DNA of 64,000 nt from Orientallactaga sibirica (GCA_036365145.1 JAEOAD010000024.1:17175501-17239500); one strand, 5' to 3'; positions 46,305-57,311 are shown, numbered from the stretch's first letter. Notes: a model not told the origin generated them from the sequence alone. Made by a program: numbers and translations.

Positions 46305-46534
46305 CAGGCTGGAGAGATGGCTTAGCGGTTAAGGCACTTGCCTGTGAAACCTAAAGACCCATTGTTCTACTCTCCAGATCTCATGTAAACCAGATGCACA
46401 AGGTGACACAAGTGTGCAAGGTCGCACTTGCACACAAGATGGCACACATGTCTGGAGTTCAATTACACTGGCTGGAGACCCTAGTACACCAATTCTCAAT
46501 CTCTCTCTCTCTGCTCTATCTGTTTTATTCTATT
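46305..46534 (+). mobile_element. tRNA-derived SINE, long subfamily
   Basis: Inserted into the MaLR internal region. Extra segment AAGTGTGCAAGGTCGCACTT; the A-tail is lost. Short TSD GCTTTTATT at 46294 and 46535. Confidence 0.9.
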
Positions 46535-46545
46535 GCTTTTATTCA

Positions 46546-47154
46546 CAATGTGACTGCATTTTGTGTTGGGGTCTTTGCTGAACTAATTAAGCATAAATAA
46601 GACCCTAATGTAACTCCTTGGTCACATAGAATAAGAATCCTTTTAAAGAAGAAGCAATTGAGGGCTCTCTTTCTAAAAGTGCACAAAGAAGAGGACCTGT
46701 GTGCACACAATGAGATGGTGGTCACCTAGGTGCCAAGGTAAGAGATGACAGTATGAAACCTATCTTGTCGCCTCTTTGACTTTGTACTTTCCAGTATACA
46801 AATTGATGAGAAATGTATTTTTCTTGCTTATGTTACTTTCAGTCTATGGTATTTGATCAATGACAATGTCAGGTATACAAATGTCATTCAAAATGAGAAA
46901 ATTAGATAAAATTTAACAAATTAGTATAGCTAAAAGGAGAAGCATATATTTACCTTTGCTGTTGAAAAACATCAGCATCTGTTTATATGTATTTATATAT
47001 TATGGTGAATAAAGTATGAAAGAATGGGCAATTTTAACTCATGGAAAATGCAACGAAGAAAAGACTGGACAGAGCAACATACTGGGTAGGGCTAGGTGAC
47101 TGCTGCAGATGGAATGGTCCAGAAGCACCTCCTTGGAGGGCAGTCTTGAACTCA
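46546..47154. other. no firm feature
   Basis: 46600-46735 has the flavour of a MaLR LTR (CCTTTTAAAGAAGAAG...), but it is too diverged to call. Confidence 0.35.
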
Positions 47155-47305
47155 GCTACACCTGATCATCAAAATCAATCATGTGATACGTTTCACATCC
47201 AATCAGGTGGTTGGTTACTCCCAGCACAGTCATGCCACTATTGCATGCCCAGTGGTCACTTTTTGCCTGGCTACTCAGCTGTGTACGGGGAGATTCTTGA
47301 GCCAT
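47155..47305 (-). mobile_element. rodent LINE-1 3' UTR fragment
   Basis: CAATCAGGTGGTTGGTTACTC, CAGTCATGCCACTATTGCAT and TTTTTGCCTGGC match the same 3' UTR portion as 26440-26515. This falls inside the longest open frame of the window (47041-47601, 186 codons, plus), so that frame is repeat-derived. Confidence 0.7.
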
Positions 47306-47504
47306 CTTTATCCTTTGTCATGTCCTCAGGTCTCAGGGAACATTATGGAAGAGGGGGTGGAAAGAACCTAAGAGCCAGAAGGGAGAGAAGAATACTTTGG
47401 GACACTATCTTCCAGCTTCATGTCTGTTACTTCATAACCTTCCAGTGGCTATTAACACTTCCACAACTTCTCCACCATTTTGAGCTCATCAACCTTTTTG
47501 ACAT

Positions 47505-47645
47505 AGGTGATGGAAGAGGGAAGAAAGTCATCAAAATAAAGGAGGAACAAGTTGGAAAGAAGTTCAGTGGGCGGGAAACGTGGAAGGAGGACAAAAAGTA
47601 AGATAGTGGGAGGGGACTATGATCAAATTACTTTATGTTATTGTG
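47505..47645 (+). mobile_element. rodent LINE-1 3' end fragment (possible)
   Basis: GGGAGGGGACTATGATCAAA is the sense form of an L1 3' UTR motif. It faces the antisense fragment at 47155. Confidence 0.45.
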
Positions 47646-48764
47646 TAGCCCCTGATAGGGTGCCTATTCAACAGTAAATAACCTTTTCCCCATGGTCACG
47701 CAAGCAACCCAAAGTTAAAATAATAGCGAAGAGAAAAAGTCAAACATGACTGAGGATTGCAAATATGAAGGAATTATGGAAGGCTATTTACTCTTAAGAT
47801 AGAACAAAATGTAGTCAAATGCCTAAGCAGAGTCAGATCTTCAAATCCCTATTAGTGGTTTGTGTTTGCTGGATTTTGATGCACTGTGTATGAATGGTTG
47901 CTCCACATACTAAGAATGTGTAGGTAAAGTTTTCTAACAAGGCTTGCCAAAAATACAGTAGGAGTTCTTTCAGGAGGAAGCTTAGATATTCTAAAATGTA
48001 AAACTCTATTATAGATATAATCAGACTCTTGTGTTTTCCCCAGTGAGTGTTCTGGCATCCAATTATGGAACCTGACCTGTTGTCACTATGTCATCAGTCT
48101 GCACATATTTAACATAGCAGAAGTAATATGCTCAAAATTACTCCACAGTTTTACTTGAAATTACTGCTTATTTTAAACTGAAGCTCCATGCTAGAAAAGG
48201 CACCCTTTATCTCCATCACACAAAATTAAGAAAGACAGTGTTTACAAGATAAAAGAAAGTAGAGGGCTGGTTTATCCAGGGAGTTGGGTTAGCTTAAGGA
48301 TCCAACCCAAAACATGTACATGAAAATCCCAATTTTTCAATGTCGTCTGTTCTTCACTTGTCTTTTCAGATGCAATAAGCATTCTATAGCCATTTGTCCC
48401 GCAAATCTTCTGAAGTTGTTTCTTTGCTTTATAAAACAATCGAGGGATTTTAAAAACATGTTGGTGGAAATACATATAAATTGACCAGTACTTTGTCCAA
48501 TCATGACACATTTAAAACTCATCTACATAACAAGCTTTCCTTTTGTGCTTTCATATGTGATGGCTTTGGTTTGTAAATTTAGTGTTTTAATGATATAAAA
48601 AGAAATTAATATCAAATACAAGATATTAATTTTTCCCATAAGTAGAAGTTTCTGTTGGCATTATTCCATAACCATACCAACATGTGAATGAATACTCCAT
48701 CCATATAATATTGTTTTGAAACTTTCCTAAAGCAAATGCTTTTGTTTAAAGTTTTACTTTGTTT
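47646..48764. other. AT-rich unique DNA
   Basis: Nothing recognised. Minus-strand frames at 47852 and 48272 lack domains. Confidence 0.5.
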
Positions 48765-48870
48765 TTAGTGATAACTAATAATTATGTATATTTATGAAGT
48801 ACAATGTGCTGTTTAGATATGGGTATAGATTTTATAAGTGCTTTTAAAGTCCACTAATTTCACATTAACT
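48765..48870 (-). mobile_element. ancient LINE-1 3' UTR fragment (possible)
   Basis: ATAATTATGTATATTTATGA, AGTACAATGTGCTGTTTAGA echoes the antisense L1MA/MB 3' UTR (TATTTATGGGGTACAATGTG). Confidence 0.5.
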
Positions 48871-49554
48871 TGGGTTTTCTTTTCTTCTTTTATATCTACA
48901 ACATCAAATCACCCATTTTCTCTTTTTTTCTAAGTTTTAGACATACTATTAAAATTTCAGCATTGAATTTAATAGTGAGAATAGTAAAATGAATGTCTTT
49001 AAGTTTCTATAATCAATAATGTTTACCAAATTTTGTTTCCTGCATATCGACATACACTAACTTTTCTATGTTCTTTACTGAATTTAAAAATATCTTTTAT
49101 AATTGTGTATATATGTATATGATTTTTCTTTTGCAATCTATAGCAGTGGATGTTCATGATGTGATTATTAAATTATTTGCCAGGTGATGCTTCAATTATT
49201 TCTTACGATCTCTAGATAGGAATGAAAGATAGGAGGTAGGAATAAAAGATGAAATCTGTCTTAAATATCCTTTTCTTGTTTTATCAGAGAGAAAACCTAA
49301 ACAATTTTGCCTCCAGCATTACACATGGCATTTTAATTAAAATCCTACTGATGAAATAATAAGTGTAGCCTAGTGCAATGCTTCTATTGAGGGTAAAAAG
49401 TTTTTCTCTTGATAACTCACTGTGAGGACAGTCCATTGCTGATAATTAAAAGTTAACTATGTAAAGGAAACCTGATAAGAATTGTTAAAGCCTCACTATC
49501 AAGCCATTTCATTGAATATAAATGTAGCTTTTCAAAGTTTCAACTCTTTTTTTG
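48871..49554. other. AT-rich unique DNA
   Basis: Nothing recognised. Confidence 0.5.
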
Positions 49555-50200
49555 TTAATAAATATATATTTTTTATTTATATTATTCTGATTTTACATTC
49601 ATAGTATTGGTTCCATTGTCCTCCTCCCCGTCCTCCCACTTTCAAAGGGGCCCTCATCAATGGGGAATGTGGATCGTGCATTGTGAGTTTGCTCAAGAGT
49701 TCTGGTGGATAGGCCCCAGTCTCTGTGCATAATGCCCCAACTTGTGACTCTAACAATCTTTCTGCCCCTTCTTCCGTGAGTTTCCCTGAGCCACATTGGG
49801 GTCATTTTAGTTCTGCTTCCTTGATGAGGTTTTGGGAGCCTCTGTGTCTCTGGATATCTGGCTTAGTTAGAGTTGGATGTTCTCTGTGTTTATCTCCTTC
49901 AGCCTTTTTCTGGTGTTGTGATCGCCTTGAGCGCTGTATTCTTGCCCTTCCCCTGTGTTGTTCTATGGTTTTTAGCTGGTGAGGTGTGGTTAGCTGATCC
50001 TCCCTTCAGGTTCGTTGTCCACCTGAAAAGAGATAAGCAAATTCTCCAAGGGAGAGAGAAGTTAGTACTAGATAGAAGGGATAACCATATATGTTTTGGA
50101 GGGAACTTTATATGCATTGGCTCTCTTCTAGCCCACATTTGGTGGCCTCTAGATCTTGGAGACTGAGCTCATTTTTTGTACATGCCTTTGACTTATTTCC
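49555..50200 (-). mobile_element. rodent LINE-1 3' UTR fragment
   Basis: Parallel to 21197-21765: ATCTTTCTGCCCCTTCTTCC, GTTTCCCTGAGCCACATTGG, TTGATGAGGTTTTGGGAGCC and CAAATTCTCCAAGGGAGAG. T-rich left edge is the tail side. 5'-truncated; no ORF2. Confidence 0.65.
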
Positions 50201-50315
50201 CAGTTCCAGCAACTCTTCTTGTTGTAGATATGTGCTAAAAATAATTCTTCATGTTTGTTATTCCTTTCACAATGAAATAATAAAATAATTTTATACCTGT
50301 GTACAGTTTTATCTT

Positions 50316-50658
50316 TGTTGTGGTTTGAATATCAATGTATATCCCCCATAGCCTCAAGGATTTTTTAAAATTAAGATTGAGCTTGCAACTTGAGTCTCCA
50401 GTGGACAGAGACCTGATGGAGAAGTGGTATGTCATTGCCACAAATCTTTAATGCAGCTCTACGAAGGGATGTTTAGAGCTAGTTTGACCTCTGGCAGTTT
50501 GTATTACTGGATGTCAACGGTGTCTCTCTGCTATGCATCCATAGAAGTGAGCCATCTTCTTCTTCCCCTGGATTCTGTATGCCTGAAATAAACCCTTTTC
50601 TCCCATAAGCTGCTTCTGGTCAAGTATTTGCCCCACCAATGAGAAAGTAACTACAACA
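50316..50658 (+). mobile_element. solo LTR, MT/ORR1-like MaLR
   Basis: TGTTGTGGTTTGAATATC...GAGAAAGTAACTACAACA with TG/CA ends, AATAAA at 50587-50592 and TCTCCCATAAGCTGCTTCTG downstream of it. A different LTR family from the 360-bp group. No clear TSD. Confidence 0.85.
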
Positions 50659-51010
50659 TGGGTTTTCTATGGATTTTATTTTATTTTATATCCATTGAAA
50701 CAACCTCAGCAGTTAGCTTATAAAGATGACACTATTGTCCCAAAGTCATATAGTTGATAGGTGAAATACTTAGGCCATATATACATAATATCTTATTTTT
50801 TTTCAAGTTCAGTAATGTACAAATGTAACAAACACTTAAAAGCAGGACTTGGTAGTTTGAGTTTACTTTTCTGAGGTTAATTGCTATGATGACATTTTCA
50901 TACTGTTGATTTACAAATCCCATGTATTTTGAGATATGTTTTCAAAATTTTCAAATTTATTCCTACTAGCATTTTCTTTTGTGGCATTCCAAAGTCCAGC
51001 TGACTTTTTA
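50659..51010. other. AT-rich unique DNA
   Basis: Nothing recognised. Confidence 0.5.
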
Positions 51011-51025
51011 AAAATAGTTACTTGA

Positions 51026-51272
51026 GGGCTGGAGAGATGGCTTAACGATTAAGGCACCTGCCTCCTAAGCCTAAGAACGTCAGTTCCAATCTCCAGGTCC
51101 CATGTTTAGCCAGATGCAAAGTGATGCAAGGGTGCAATGCCACACTTGACCACAAGGGGGCGCAAGCATCTGGATTTCGTTCACAGCAGCTGAGAGGCTG
51201 TTGGTGCACCCATCCCTATCTGTCTTCCTCTCCCTCTCTCTCTGTCTCTCTTTGTGTCTCTCTCTCAAAAAA
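51026..51272 (+). mobile_element. tRNA-derived SINE, long subfamily (tandem pair A, first)
   Basis: Extra segment GGGTGCAATGCCACACTTGA. It is flanked by AAAATAGTTACTTGA at 51011-51025 and 51273-51287, and the latter is also the upstream TSD of the next SINE. Poly(A) tail. Confidence 0.96.
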
Positions 51273-51287
51273 AAAATAGTTACTTGA

Positions 51288-51367
51288 GGGACAGAGAGAT
51301 GGTTCAGTGGTTAAAGGCAATTGCTTGCAAAGTCTGAAGGCCTGAGTTCAATTCCCCAATGCCCATG
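51288..51367 (+). mobile_element. tRNA-derived SINE (tandem pair A, second), 5' part
   Basis: GGGACAGAGAGATGGTTCAG through B box AGTTCAATTCCCC to the LTR target site CCATG. The element resumes at 51730. Confidence 0.92.
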
Positions 51368-51729
51368 TGTTATAGTCAGCTTTACATTGCTGGGATGAAC
51401 TTCCAAACCAGGCACACGTTATGGGTGGAATGGACTTATTGAAGCTTACAGATCCAGGGGATATTCCATAATGTCAGAAGAAGCTGGTCTCCTTTCACAA
51501 GTCCACACAGAGAGAAATACCACCACCAGTACCATAAGCAAGCCCACTCCAGGAACCCCAGGCAGAGCTCAGTGCTCTGTGGACCTTAGGCTGGAATTCT
51601 GGATCCACCGCCAAACACACCTTAGGCTTTGACCCTAGGATCCACCCACAGTGACACTTCCTCCAGCAAGTCAGCTGGAAATCCAAGAAGCTTTGATCTA
51701 TTGGGGGATAGCCATTCAAACTGCCACAA
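51368..51729 (-). mobile_element. solo LTR, ~360-bp MaLR/ERVL-type family (copy 3), nested in SINE
   Basis: TGTTATAGTCAGCTTTAC...TTCAAACTGCCACA(A). 5-bp TSD CCATG at 51363-51367 and 51730-51734, inside the host SINE. A 103-codon minus-strand frame at 51495 lies in LTR and SINE sequence and is not a gene. Confidence 0.94.
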
Positions 51730-51896
51730 CCATGTAAAGCCAGATGCACAAAGTGGCAATGTGTCTGGAGTTGGTTGGCAGTGGCACTAATCCCTGACAT
51801 GCTCATTCAATTCTTCTCTCTCTCTCTCCCTCTCCTCTTTCCCTCTCCCCCCCTCTCTTCCTTTGTCTTTCTACTTATAAATAAATAAATAACATT
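51730..51896 (+). mobile_element. tRNA-derived SINE (tandem pair A, second), 3' part
   Basis: Continues CCATGTAAAGCCAGATGC to the CT tract and TAAATAAATAA tail. Third copy of the target motif, AAAATAGTTACTTGA, follows at 51897-51911. Confidence 0.94.
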
Positions 51897-51911
51897 AAAA
51901 ATAGTTACTTG

Positions 51912-52764
51912 AAATAGTACAAATTCCAGATACTAAATGAGATTTAAAATAGGCAGACAAGATTATGACTGTTCTATAATAACCATAGGCAACTGCAACA
52001 TTATTTCTGAACTAAATTTCTAGTCCATGTTGCATACTCAAATGCCTTTGCACAAATTTTAATATTTTATTTTCTGTTCCATATTCCAATTATATATAAT
52101 TTTATGGACATGATCCTTTTTTTGGAAAAAAAAATCACTTCTGTTTGATCCTTAAGTGTTTTAAGTTTGCTTGAGCTTTATTTCAGAAAATGGGAAAATC
52201 ATGATTTCTAATTATAAGTTTGCAATTTAATGTTCCAGACTATGGCTCTAGAAATCTGTAACCACTGTATGTACAATCATTATAAAATAACCTATGGTCA
52301 TATATGAATGGTTTGTAAATTTTTACTTTAGTTTAATAATCATCTTTATTTGAATGAGCTTTAAAGCCTATTGAAAGTCATATACATTTGAATGACTTTT
52401 TTCTTACAACATAAATAGCTCTAGAGTTTCCCAGAATTCTACTTGGACTTGAAAACAAATAGGCAGTTTTTTCATATTGAAAAAGATCTGCAATGAGAAG
52501 GCCAGCTTGCAACTGAAGAGAAACGATTCCCATTCCTTGGTTTTGAAAACAATGACATAGATTTCTTTTTTAATGATGGCTTTGCAGATTATTATGAGAA
52601 CTTGTTGACATTCCCTGTCATGCATGTCAGCTGACAGAACAGAAAATACGTCCAGGTACATTCATAGCACCTGGACAAAAGCTATAAATAGTCTTAGGTT
52701 ATCCACTTGGGGTCATGAAATACAATATAGAATTGTAAGGGGCTAATGGGACTATGAACGCTGC
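51912..52764. other. AT-rich unique DNA
   Basis: Contains an 85-codon minus frame (52404-52661) with no recognised domain. No repeats seen. Confidence 0.45.
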
Positions 52765-52875
52765 TGTTTCAATTTATAGATGCTTGAACTGAGGTCCTTT
52801 AAAACTAGATAAGCGGTGCCAGGTCACAGAGTGATAAATTGTCTAATTTAGTGCCATAATACAGTTCAGTATCTT
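52765..52875 (-). mobile_element. MIR relic (probable)
   Basis: AATTTATAGATGCTTGAACTG, then GGTGCCAGGTCACAGAGTGA corresponds to TTTTACAGATGAGGAAACTG...CCAAGGTCACACAGCTAG of antisense MIR. Confidence 0.55.
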
Positions 52876-53159
52876 GGGAAATACTGAATTCTGGTACTCT
52901 TTGATGCTCAAAAACAGTTGTGCTCAAAAATTGTTCATGATTTACTATGTAACATAGATTGAATATTGGTATGACATTATAAATGGTGTTTCATCCTTTA
53001 AATATATTTCCATTTATTAATAAAAACATCAATATGAATATCCTTTTATTAAGCACCTAACATGCACCATATATTTTATATACAATTTTCCAAATTATTA
53101 TAAATAAGCTAGAAGGTAGATATATTTATGCATTAGTATAGCAAAACATAAGATATATG

Positions 53160-53365
53160 TATAGAGAGAGAGGAGAGGAGGACAAAAAGAGCAAGACACT
53201 GATACAGAAGGACTACTGGAAAGAGGAGAGTGCTCACAGGAATGGGGATCTGGGGAGAAAAAGACAAAAGAGGGAAACAGGATGGGACTGTGATCAAATC
53301 ACAGAATGTTCATGTAATAAGACCCTCAATGAAAAGACTGTGATCATAACTTTATAAAAATATAG
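53160..53365 (+). mobile_element. rodent LINE-1 3' end fragment (a)
   Basis: ACTGATACAGAAGGACTACTG, GAGAGTGCTCACAGGAATGG, GACTGTGATCAAATCACAGA. A second copy is at 54724. The TGATCAAA...TGTTCATGTA motif is the complement of 25861-25882. Confidence 0.65.
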
Positions 53366-53475
53366 AGTACATATGATATATGAAATGTCAATGTAAATCA
53401 TGAACTGTGTTACTGAATAATAGATATGTCAAATTGGAAACATTTTAAATCATGATCATTTAAAAATAGCCATCC

Positions 53476-53722
53476 GGGGCTGGAGAGATGGCTTAGCAGT
53501 TAAAGGCACTCGTCTGCGAAGCCTAAGGACCCCGATTCGATTCTCCAGGTCCCATGCTAAGCCAGAAGTACAAAGGTGAGGCAAGCACAAGGTCACACAT
53601 GCCCACTAGGTGGCTTAAGTATCTGGAGTTCAATTGCAGTGGATGAGGTGCTGACATGTCAGTTCTCTGTCTCTCCTCTCTCTCACGTTTTCTTTAAAAT
53701 AAAAAAATAAAAATACAAAAAT
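53476..53722 (+). mobile_element. tRNA-derived SINE, long subfamily (tandem pair B, first)
   Basis: Head GGGGCTGGAGAGATGG, B box GATTCGATTCTCC, extra mid-segment, A-rich tail. Flanked by TTTAAAAATAGCCATC (53459) and TTTAAAAATAGCAATC (53723). Confidence 0.95.
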
Positions 53723-53740
53723 TTTAAAAATAGCAATCTT

Positions 53741-53931
53741 GGGCTGGAGAGATATTCAGTGGTTAAAGGCTCAGTCTGGCAAAGCCTGATGGCCTGGGTT
53801 CAATTCCCCAGTACCCACATAAAGCCAGATGCATCTGGAGTTCATTTGCAGTGGCAGGAGGCCCTGACATACCCATACTCTTTCTATTTGCCTCTCTCCC
53901 TCTCTCTCAAATAATTACAAAACTAAAAATA
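53741..53931 (+). mobile_element. tRNA-derived SINE (tandem pair B, second)
   Basis: GGGCTGGAGAGATATTCAGTG, B box GGTTCAATTCCCC, AAAGCCAGATGCATCTGG (short, internally deleted body). Its downstream TSD TTTAATAAATAGTAATCT (53932) is the third copy of the shared target. Confidence 0.95.
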
Positions 53932-53949
53932 TTTAATAAATAGTAATCT

Positions 53950-54723
53950 GATTAATACAAATTATGACAATGAAAAATATGGAAATGGAGGTATTTTTAG
54001 TTTCATCTTTCAGTTTCTACTTCAGGGACTTTTTTCATCTTTTGTATTTCAGGCATAAATAAGGTAGGTAAATCATATTTTACTTGAGAGACAATAGAGT
54101 CCAATTAATATTGACAAATCTAAGCAGAGAAATTGATTTATACTATTTGCAGTGAGCTCTATTATTTAAAACTGCATGTTTTATTTAAAGTAGGGAAGTG
54201 CCCAAGGTGATTGATATGGCACATTGGCTTGCTCAACACTTATGTAGTTTAAATCCCTCTATAAATTGCAGAAAGCACATAACTACAGCTCACAGTTTGC
54301 ATGTGCTGGGATCCAGTGTGTCTTAGGACACAACAGACATTGAAATTCATTGAGATTAGGACATGAAAGGACTTAAACAAGAGAATGCAAAACATCTATT
54401 TCTCGATGGATATTACAGTGAAACTGACATAGGCCTGGACAGAAACACTATTAACAGTAGAAATGGTGCTTTTCCTGATTGCGAACAAGTGAATCCTATG
54501 GTCACATTTTTCTGATTCAAGTTTCTATAAAGATCATGGCAGGTTTTTCTATCAAAGTCATGTCTGAGACAGAAAAACACCAGGAGCAAGAAAAATCCCA
54601 AAGCCTACTTCTCCATTCCTTCCCCAAATGACACAAACCCAAAAGACCTGCACAGTTCTGAGCCTGTCAACATTTTATCATAGAGGAGAAGAAAGACAGG
54701 AAAAACAAACAAACAAAAAAAAA
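53950..54723. other. AT-rich unique DNA
   Basis: Nothing recognised. An A-rich run at 54699-54729 abuts the next L1 fragment. Confidence 0.45.
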
Positions 54724-54729
54724 AAAAAC

Positions 54730-54876
54730 AAAGACACCAATACAGAAGGACTACTGGGAAAGAGGAGAGTGCTCACAGGAATGAGGATCTAGAGGGGAGA
54801 CAAATGAGGGAAACAGGACAAGACTGTGATCAAATTACAGAATGTTCATGCAATAAGACCCTCAGAGAAATGTACT
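54730..54876 (+). mobile_element. rodent LINE-1 3' end fragment (b)
   Basis: Close paralogue of 53193-53340: CCAATACAGAAGGACTACTG, GAGAGTGCTCACAGGAATGA, GACTGTGATCAAATTACAGA, ATAAGACCCTCA. Both copies begin at about the same L1 position. Confidence 0.65.
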
Positions 54877-54879
54877 ATT

Positions 54880-55115
54880 AGTTTTGTTTGTTTGTTTTTT
54901 GCAAGGAGGTGGGGGAGAGAGAGAGGAAGAAAGAGAGCAAGAGAGAGAAAGAGAATTAGAAAACGGGCACACCAAGGCCTCTTGCCACTGCAAACAAACC
55001 CCAGATACATGTGACACTTTGTGCATCTGGCTTTATGTGGTTACTGTGGAATTGAACCGGGGCTGTCAGGCTTTGCAAGCAAGTACCTTTAACTGCTGAG
55101 TCAACTCTCCAGCCC
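54880..55115 (-). mobile_element. tRNA-derived SINE
   Basis: GTTT-type tail complement, GAGA tract, GGGCACACCAAGGCCTC, 5' end GTCAACTCTCCAGCCC. Confidence 0.92.
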
Positions 55116-55208
55116 AGTCTTTTTTTTTAAAGACAAAAATCATAGAATTACCTGGTAGCAAATGTTCTACTTAAACTAGTAAGGGTGGCTTTTGCTCTAT
55201 ACTATAGT

Positions 55209-55232
55209 CCTCTCTCTCTCTCTCTCTCTCTC
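55209..55232. repeat. (CT)n microsatellite
   Basis: Perfect CT run, not attached to a SINE body. Confidence 0.95.
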
Positions 55233-56826
55233 CTTCCTTACATTGAAAGGTAGACACAAAGAAAGGTATAAGATAAAAGGTCTTAATGAAACATAATAAT
55301 TACAAATGGGAAGCTACACACAACTCGTTGAATTTACTCCTGTAGCACAGAAACAAATTTGGGTTCCCTCTTGGGCGAGATCTCCTGGGAAATTTTTCTA
55401 TCAGAATACGAACAGCAAACTCCAGAGCCACCATGCTCACTCTAGCGAGTAAGTGCAGCTAAGGCATTTACAAATGGTAAGTAAATCACATATTTATTGG
55501 CAAAGAAGCTATTGCAAGAGATGTGAAAAGCTTTCTATAAACAATTTTAGCAGTCATGTGTAATCACAATACATCAAGTAACAGATGTGCCCACTAAATT
55601 TAATTTGAGGGAAGAGTGAAGATTTATTGAATTCAACAGGACAGCTTATCACTAAATGAGAGATTTCTCCAATGCAATCCATAGTGTATTCAAGAGATTT
55701 CTTCAATGTATTTTTTTGTTTGTCTTGTGAATAAATACAGTTCTGTGAGAGGAAAAATTAAAATGCTTGCTTTTTTTTTGTTGTTGGTGGTGGTGGGGTT
55801 AGCATCTACTGGCTTTGGCCTGTTGTATCACTCAACACAACCATTTTCTTTTGTCATCCCCATTCACACTAAACCATAAAAAAATCTAATAAAATATTAA
55901 ATTTAAAATTCAAAATAAGAACTAGAGAGAAAACGTAACTATCCCCTATTTTCCCCTACAGGAACAAAAGACTTCTTGATAAATCCCAAGTTGTTTTCCT
56001 GGCTTCCCAGTACTCTGGTGTTGGGAAAGAACAGGTTTGGTTTTAAGTGACTTTTTCTTACTTCCTTTTCCCTCTAGGGAAAGTAATGTCCTACTTCCTG
56101 GGCATTATTTCGATAATCATCACACCCCTATGACTTAGTTTTGATGAAAGAAACAAATATCTTCCCAGATTTTTATAGAGAAAGATGAAACCAAGCACTT
56201 CTTTTCCACAAGAAAAACTGTCTTAACCTCACTATGGCCCCCAAGGGAATTGATATGCCTTTGGATCTATAAAAACAAAAATGGAACGCTTTGTTTTCCT
56301 CCAGGGAATAATATAACAGAAGTGAAGACAGATGTAGCCTTTACCTAGTCTTGCACCACATTGACTATAAGGTTCGATACAGGCAGCTTTAGAGAGGTAC
56401 TGAGCTAAAAATATTTTAGGAGGCTCCAGTGAGAAGTTGTGAGTAGAACTCCATGGACCTAGTGGGACAAAGACATATTTCTTGGTGATTTTCAGTTGCA
56501 GGGTGATGGGTGATAAAGCAGGAAGGGATTGGCGGCCATCCAGGATAGCTCGGCGGCCATCCAGGATAGCTGGGAAGTCATAGTCACGGTTCTCGAGCTA
56601 ACTCTGAGTGGTGGGAATGTGCTGCCCTTAAGCAGTGTGACCAGGACTCAAGGGTCACATAATAGCAGCAACAGCAATGGCTGCTTTTGAAATAAAAGCG
56701 TCTGGTCAACATACTCAAACTGCTCTTGTCTTCCCAAACATTTTTTTAATAAAATAAGTGAAGAAGCTTTCTGAAAAAATCTAGTTATCTAACCTAATCT
56801 TGCATCTTCCAAACTACCCACATACT
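55233..56826. other. unique DNA
   Basis: No gene or interspersed repeat recognised over 1.6 kb, apart from a 21-bp duplication at 56531. Confidence 0.45.
56531..56571. repeat. 21-bp direct duplication
   Basis: GGCGGCCATCCAGGATAGCT occurs at 56531-56550 and 56552-56571. It is identical in both copies and unusually GC-rich for this region. Confidence 0.95.
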
Positions 56827-56829
56827 ATC

Positions 56830-56872
56830 TATTATCTATCTATCTATCTATCCATCCATCTATCTCTCTATC

Positions 56873-56951
<79 letters not shown>
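56830..56951. repeat. (TATC)n microsatellite, left part
   Basis: Perfect ATCT core from about 56873 to 56951 (around 20 units) after imperfect TATC/CATC units. It is cut by the LTR at 56952. Confidence 0.97.
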
Positions 56952-56954
<3 letters not shown>

Positions 56955-57311
56955 GGTAGTTTGAATAAATGGCCCCCAATGTATTTAGTGTTTTATTAGT
57001 TTGGAGTTTGCATCTGTAGGCACCTGGTTGGAGGCAGTGTCACTGGGCGGATCTTAAAGTGTGGTGGTGGGTTTGAGGTTCCAATCTAAAGATATGCAAA
57101 CTGTGCCTAGCTGGAGTTCCTGGGGTGTGCTGTACTGTGGCTTTTGGCTTGTGGCTTTTTTTTCTGTCTGTGTTTGGTCCTGTGAATACAGGCCAGCTTC
57201 TTCTGCAATTATGGAACTTCCCCTGGATCGGTGAGCTTCAATAAATCCCTTCCTCCATAACTGTGCCAGGTCTGGAAGTTCATCTCAGCGAACCTGAAGC
57301 TGTCTGCTACA
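56952..57311 (+). mobile_element. solo LTR, ~360-bp MaLR/ERVL-type family (copy 4), nested in microsatellite
   Basis: TATGGTAGTTTGAATAAATG...CTGTCTGCTACA, the plus-orientation member of the family. AATAAA lies at 57240-57245. CTATC on both sides (56947-56951, 57312-57316) is a 5-bp TSD, although it could equally be microsatellite sequence. Confidence 0.92.

Noticed and set aside
47041..47601. 186-codon plus-strand open frame as a gene
   Set aside because: Overlaps an antisense L1 3' UTR fragment, has no domain, and lacks any visible splice or promoter context.
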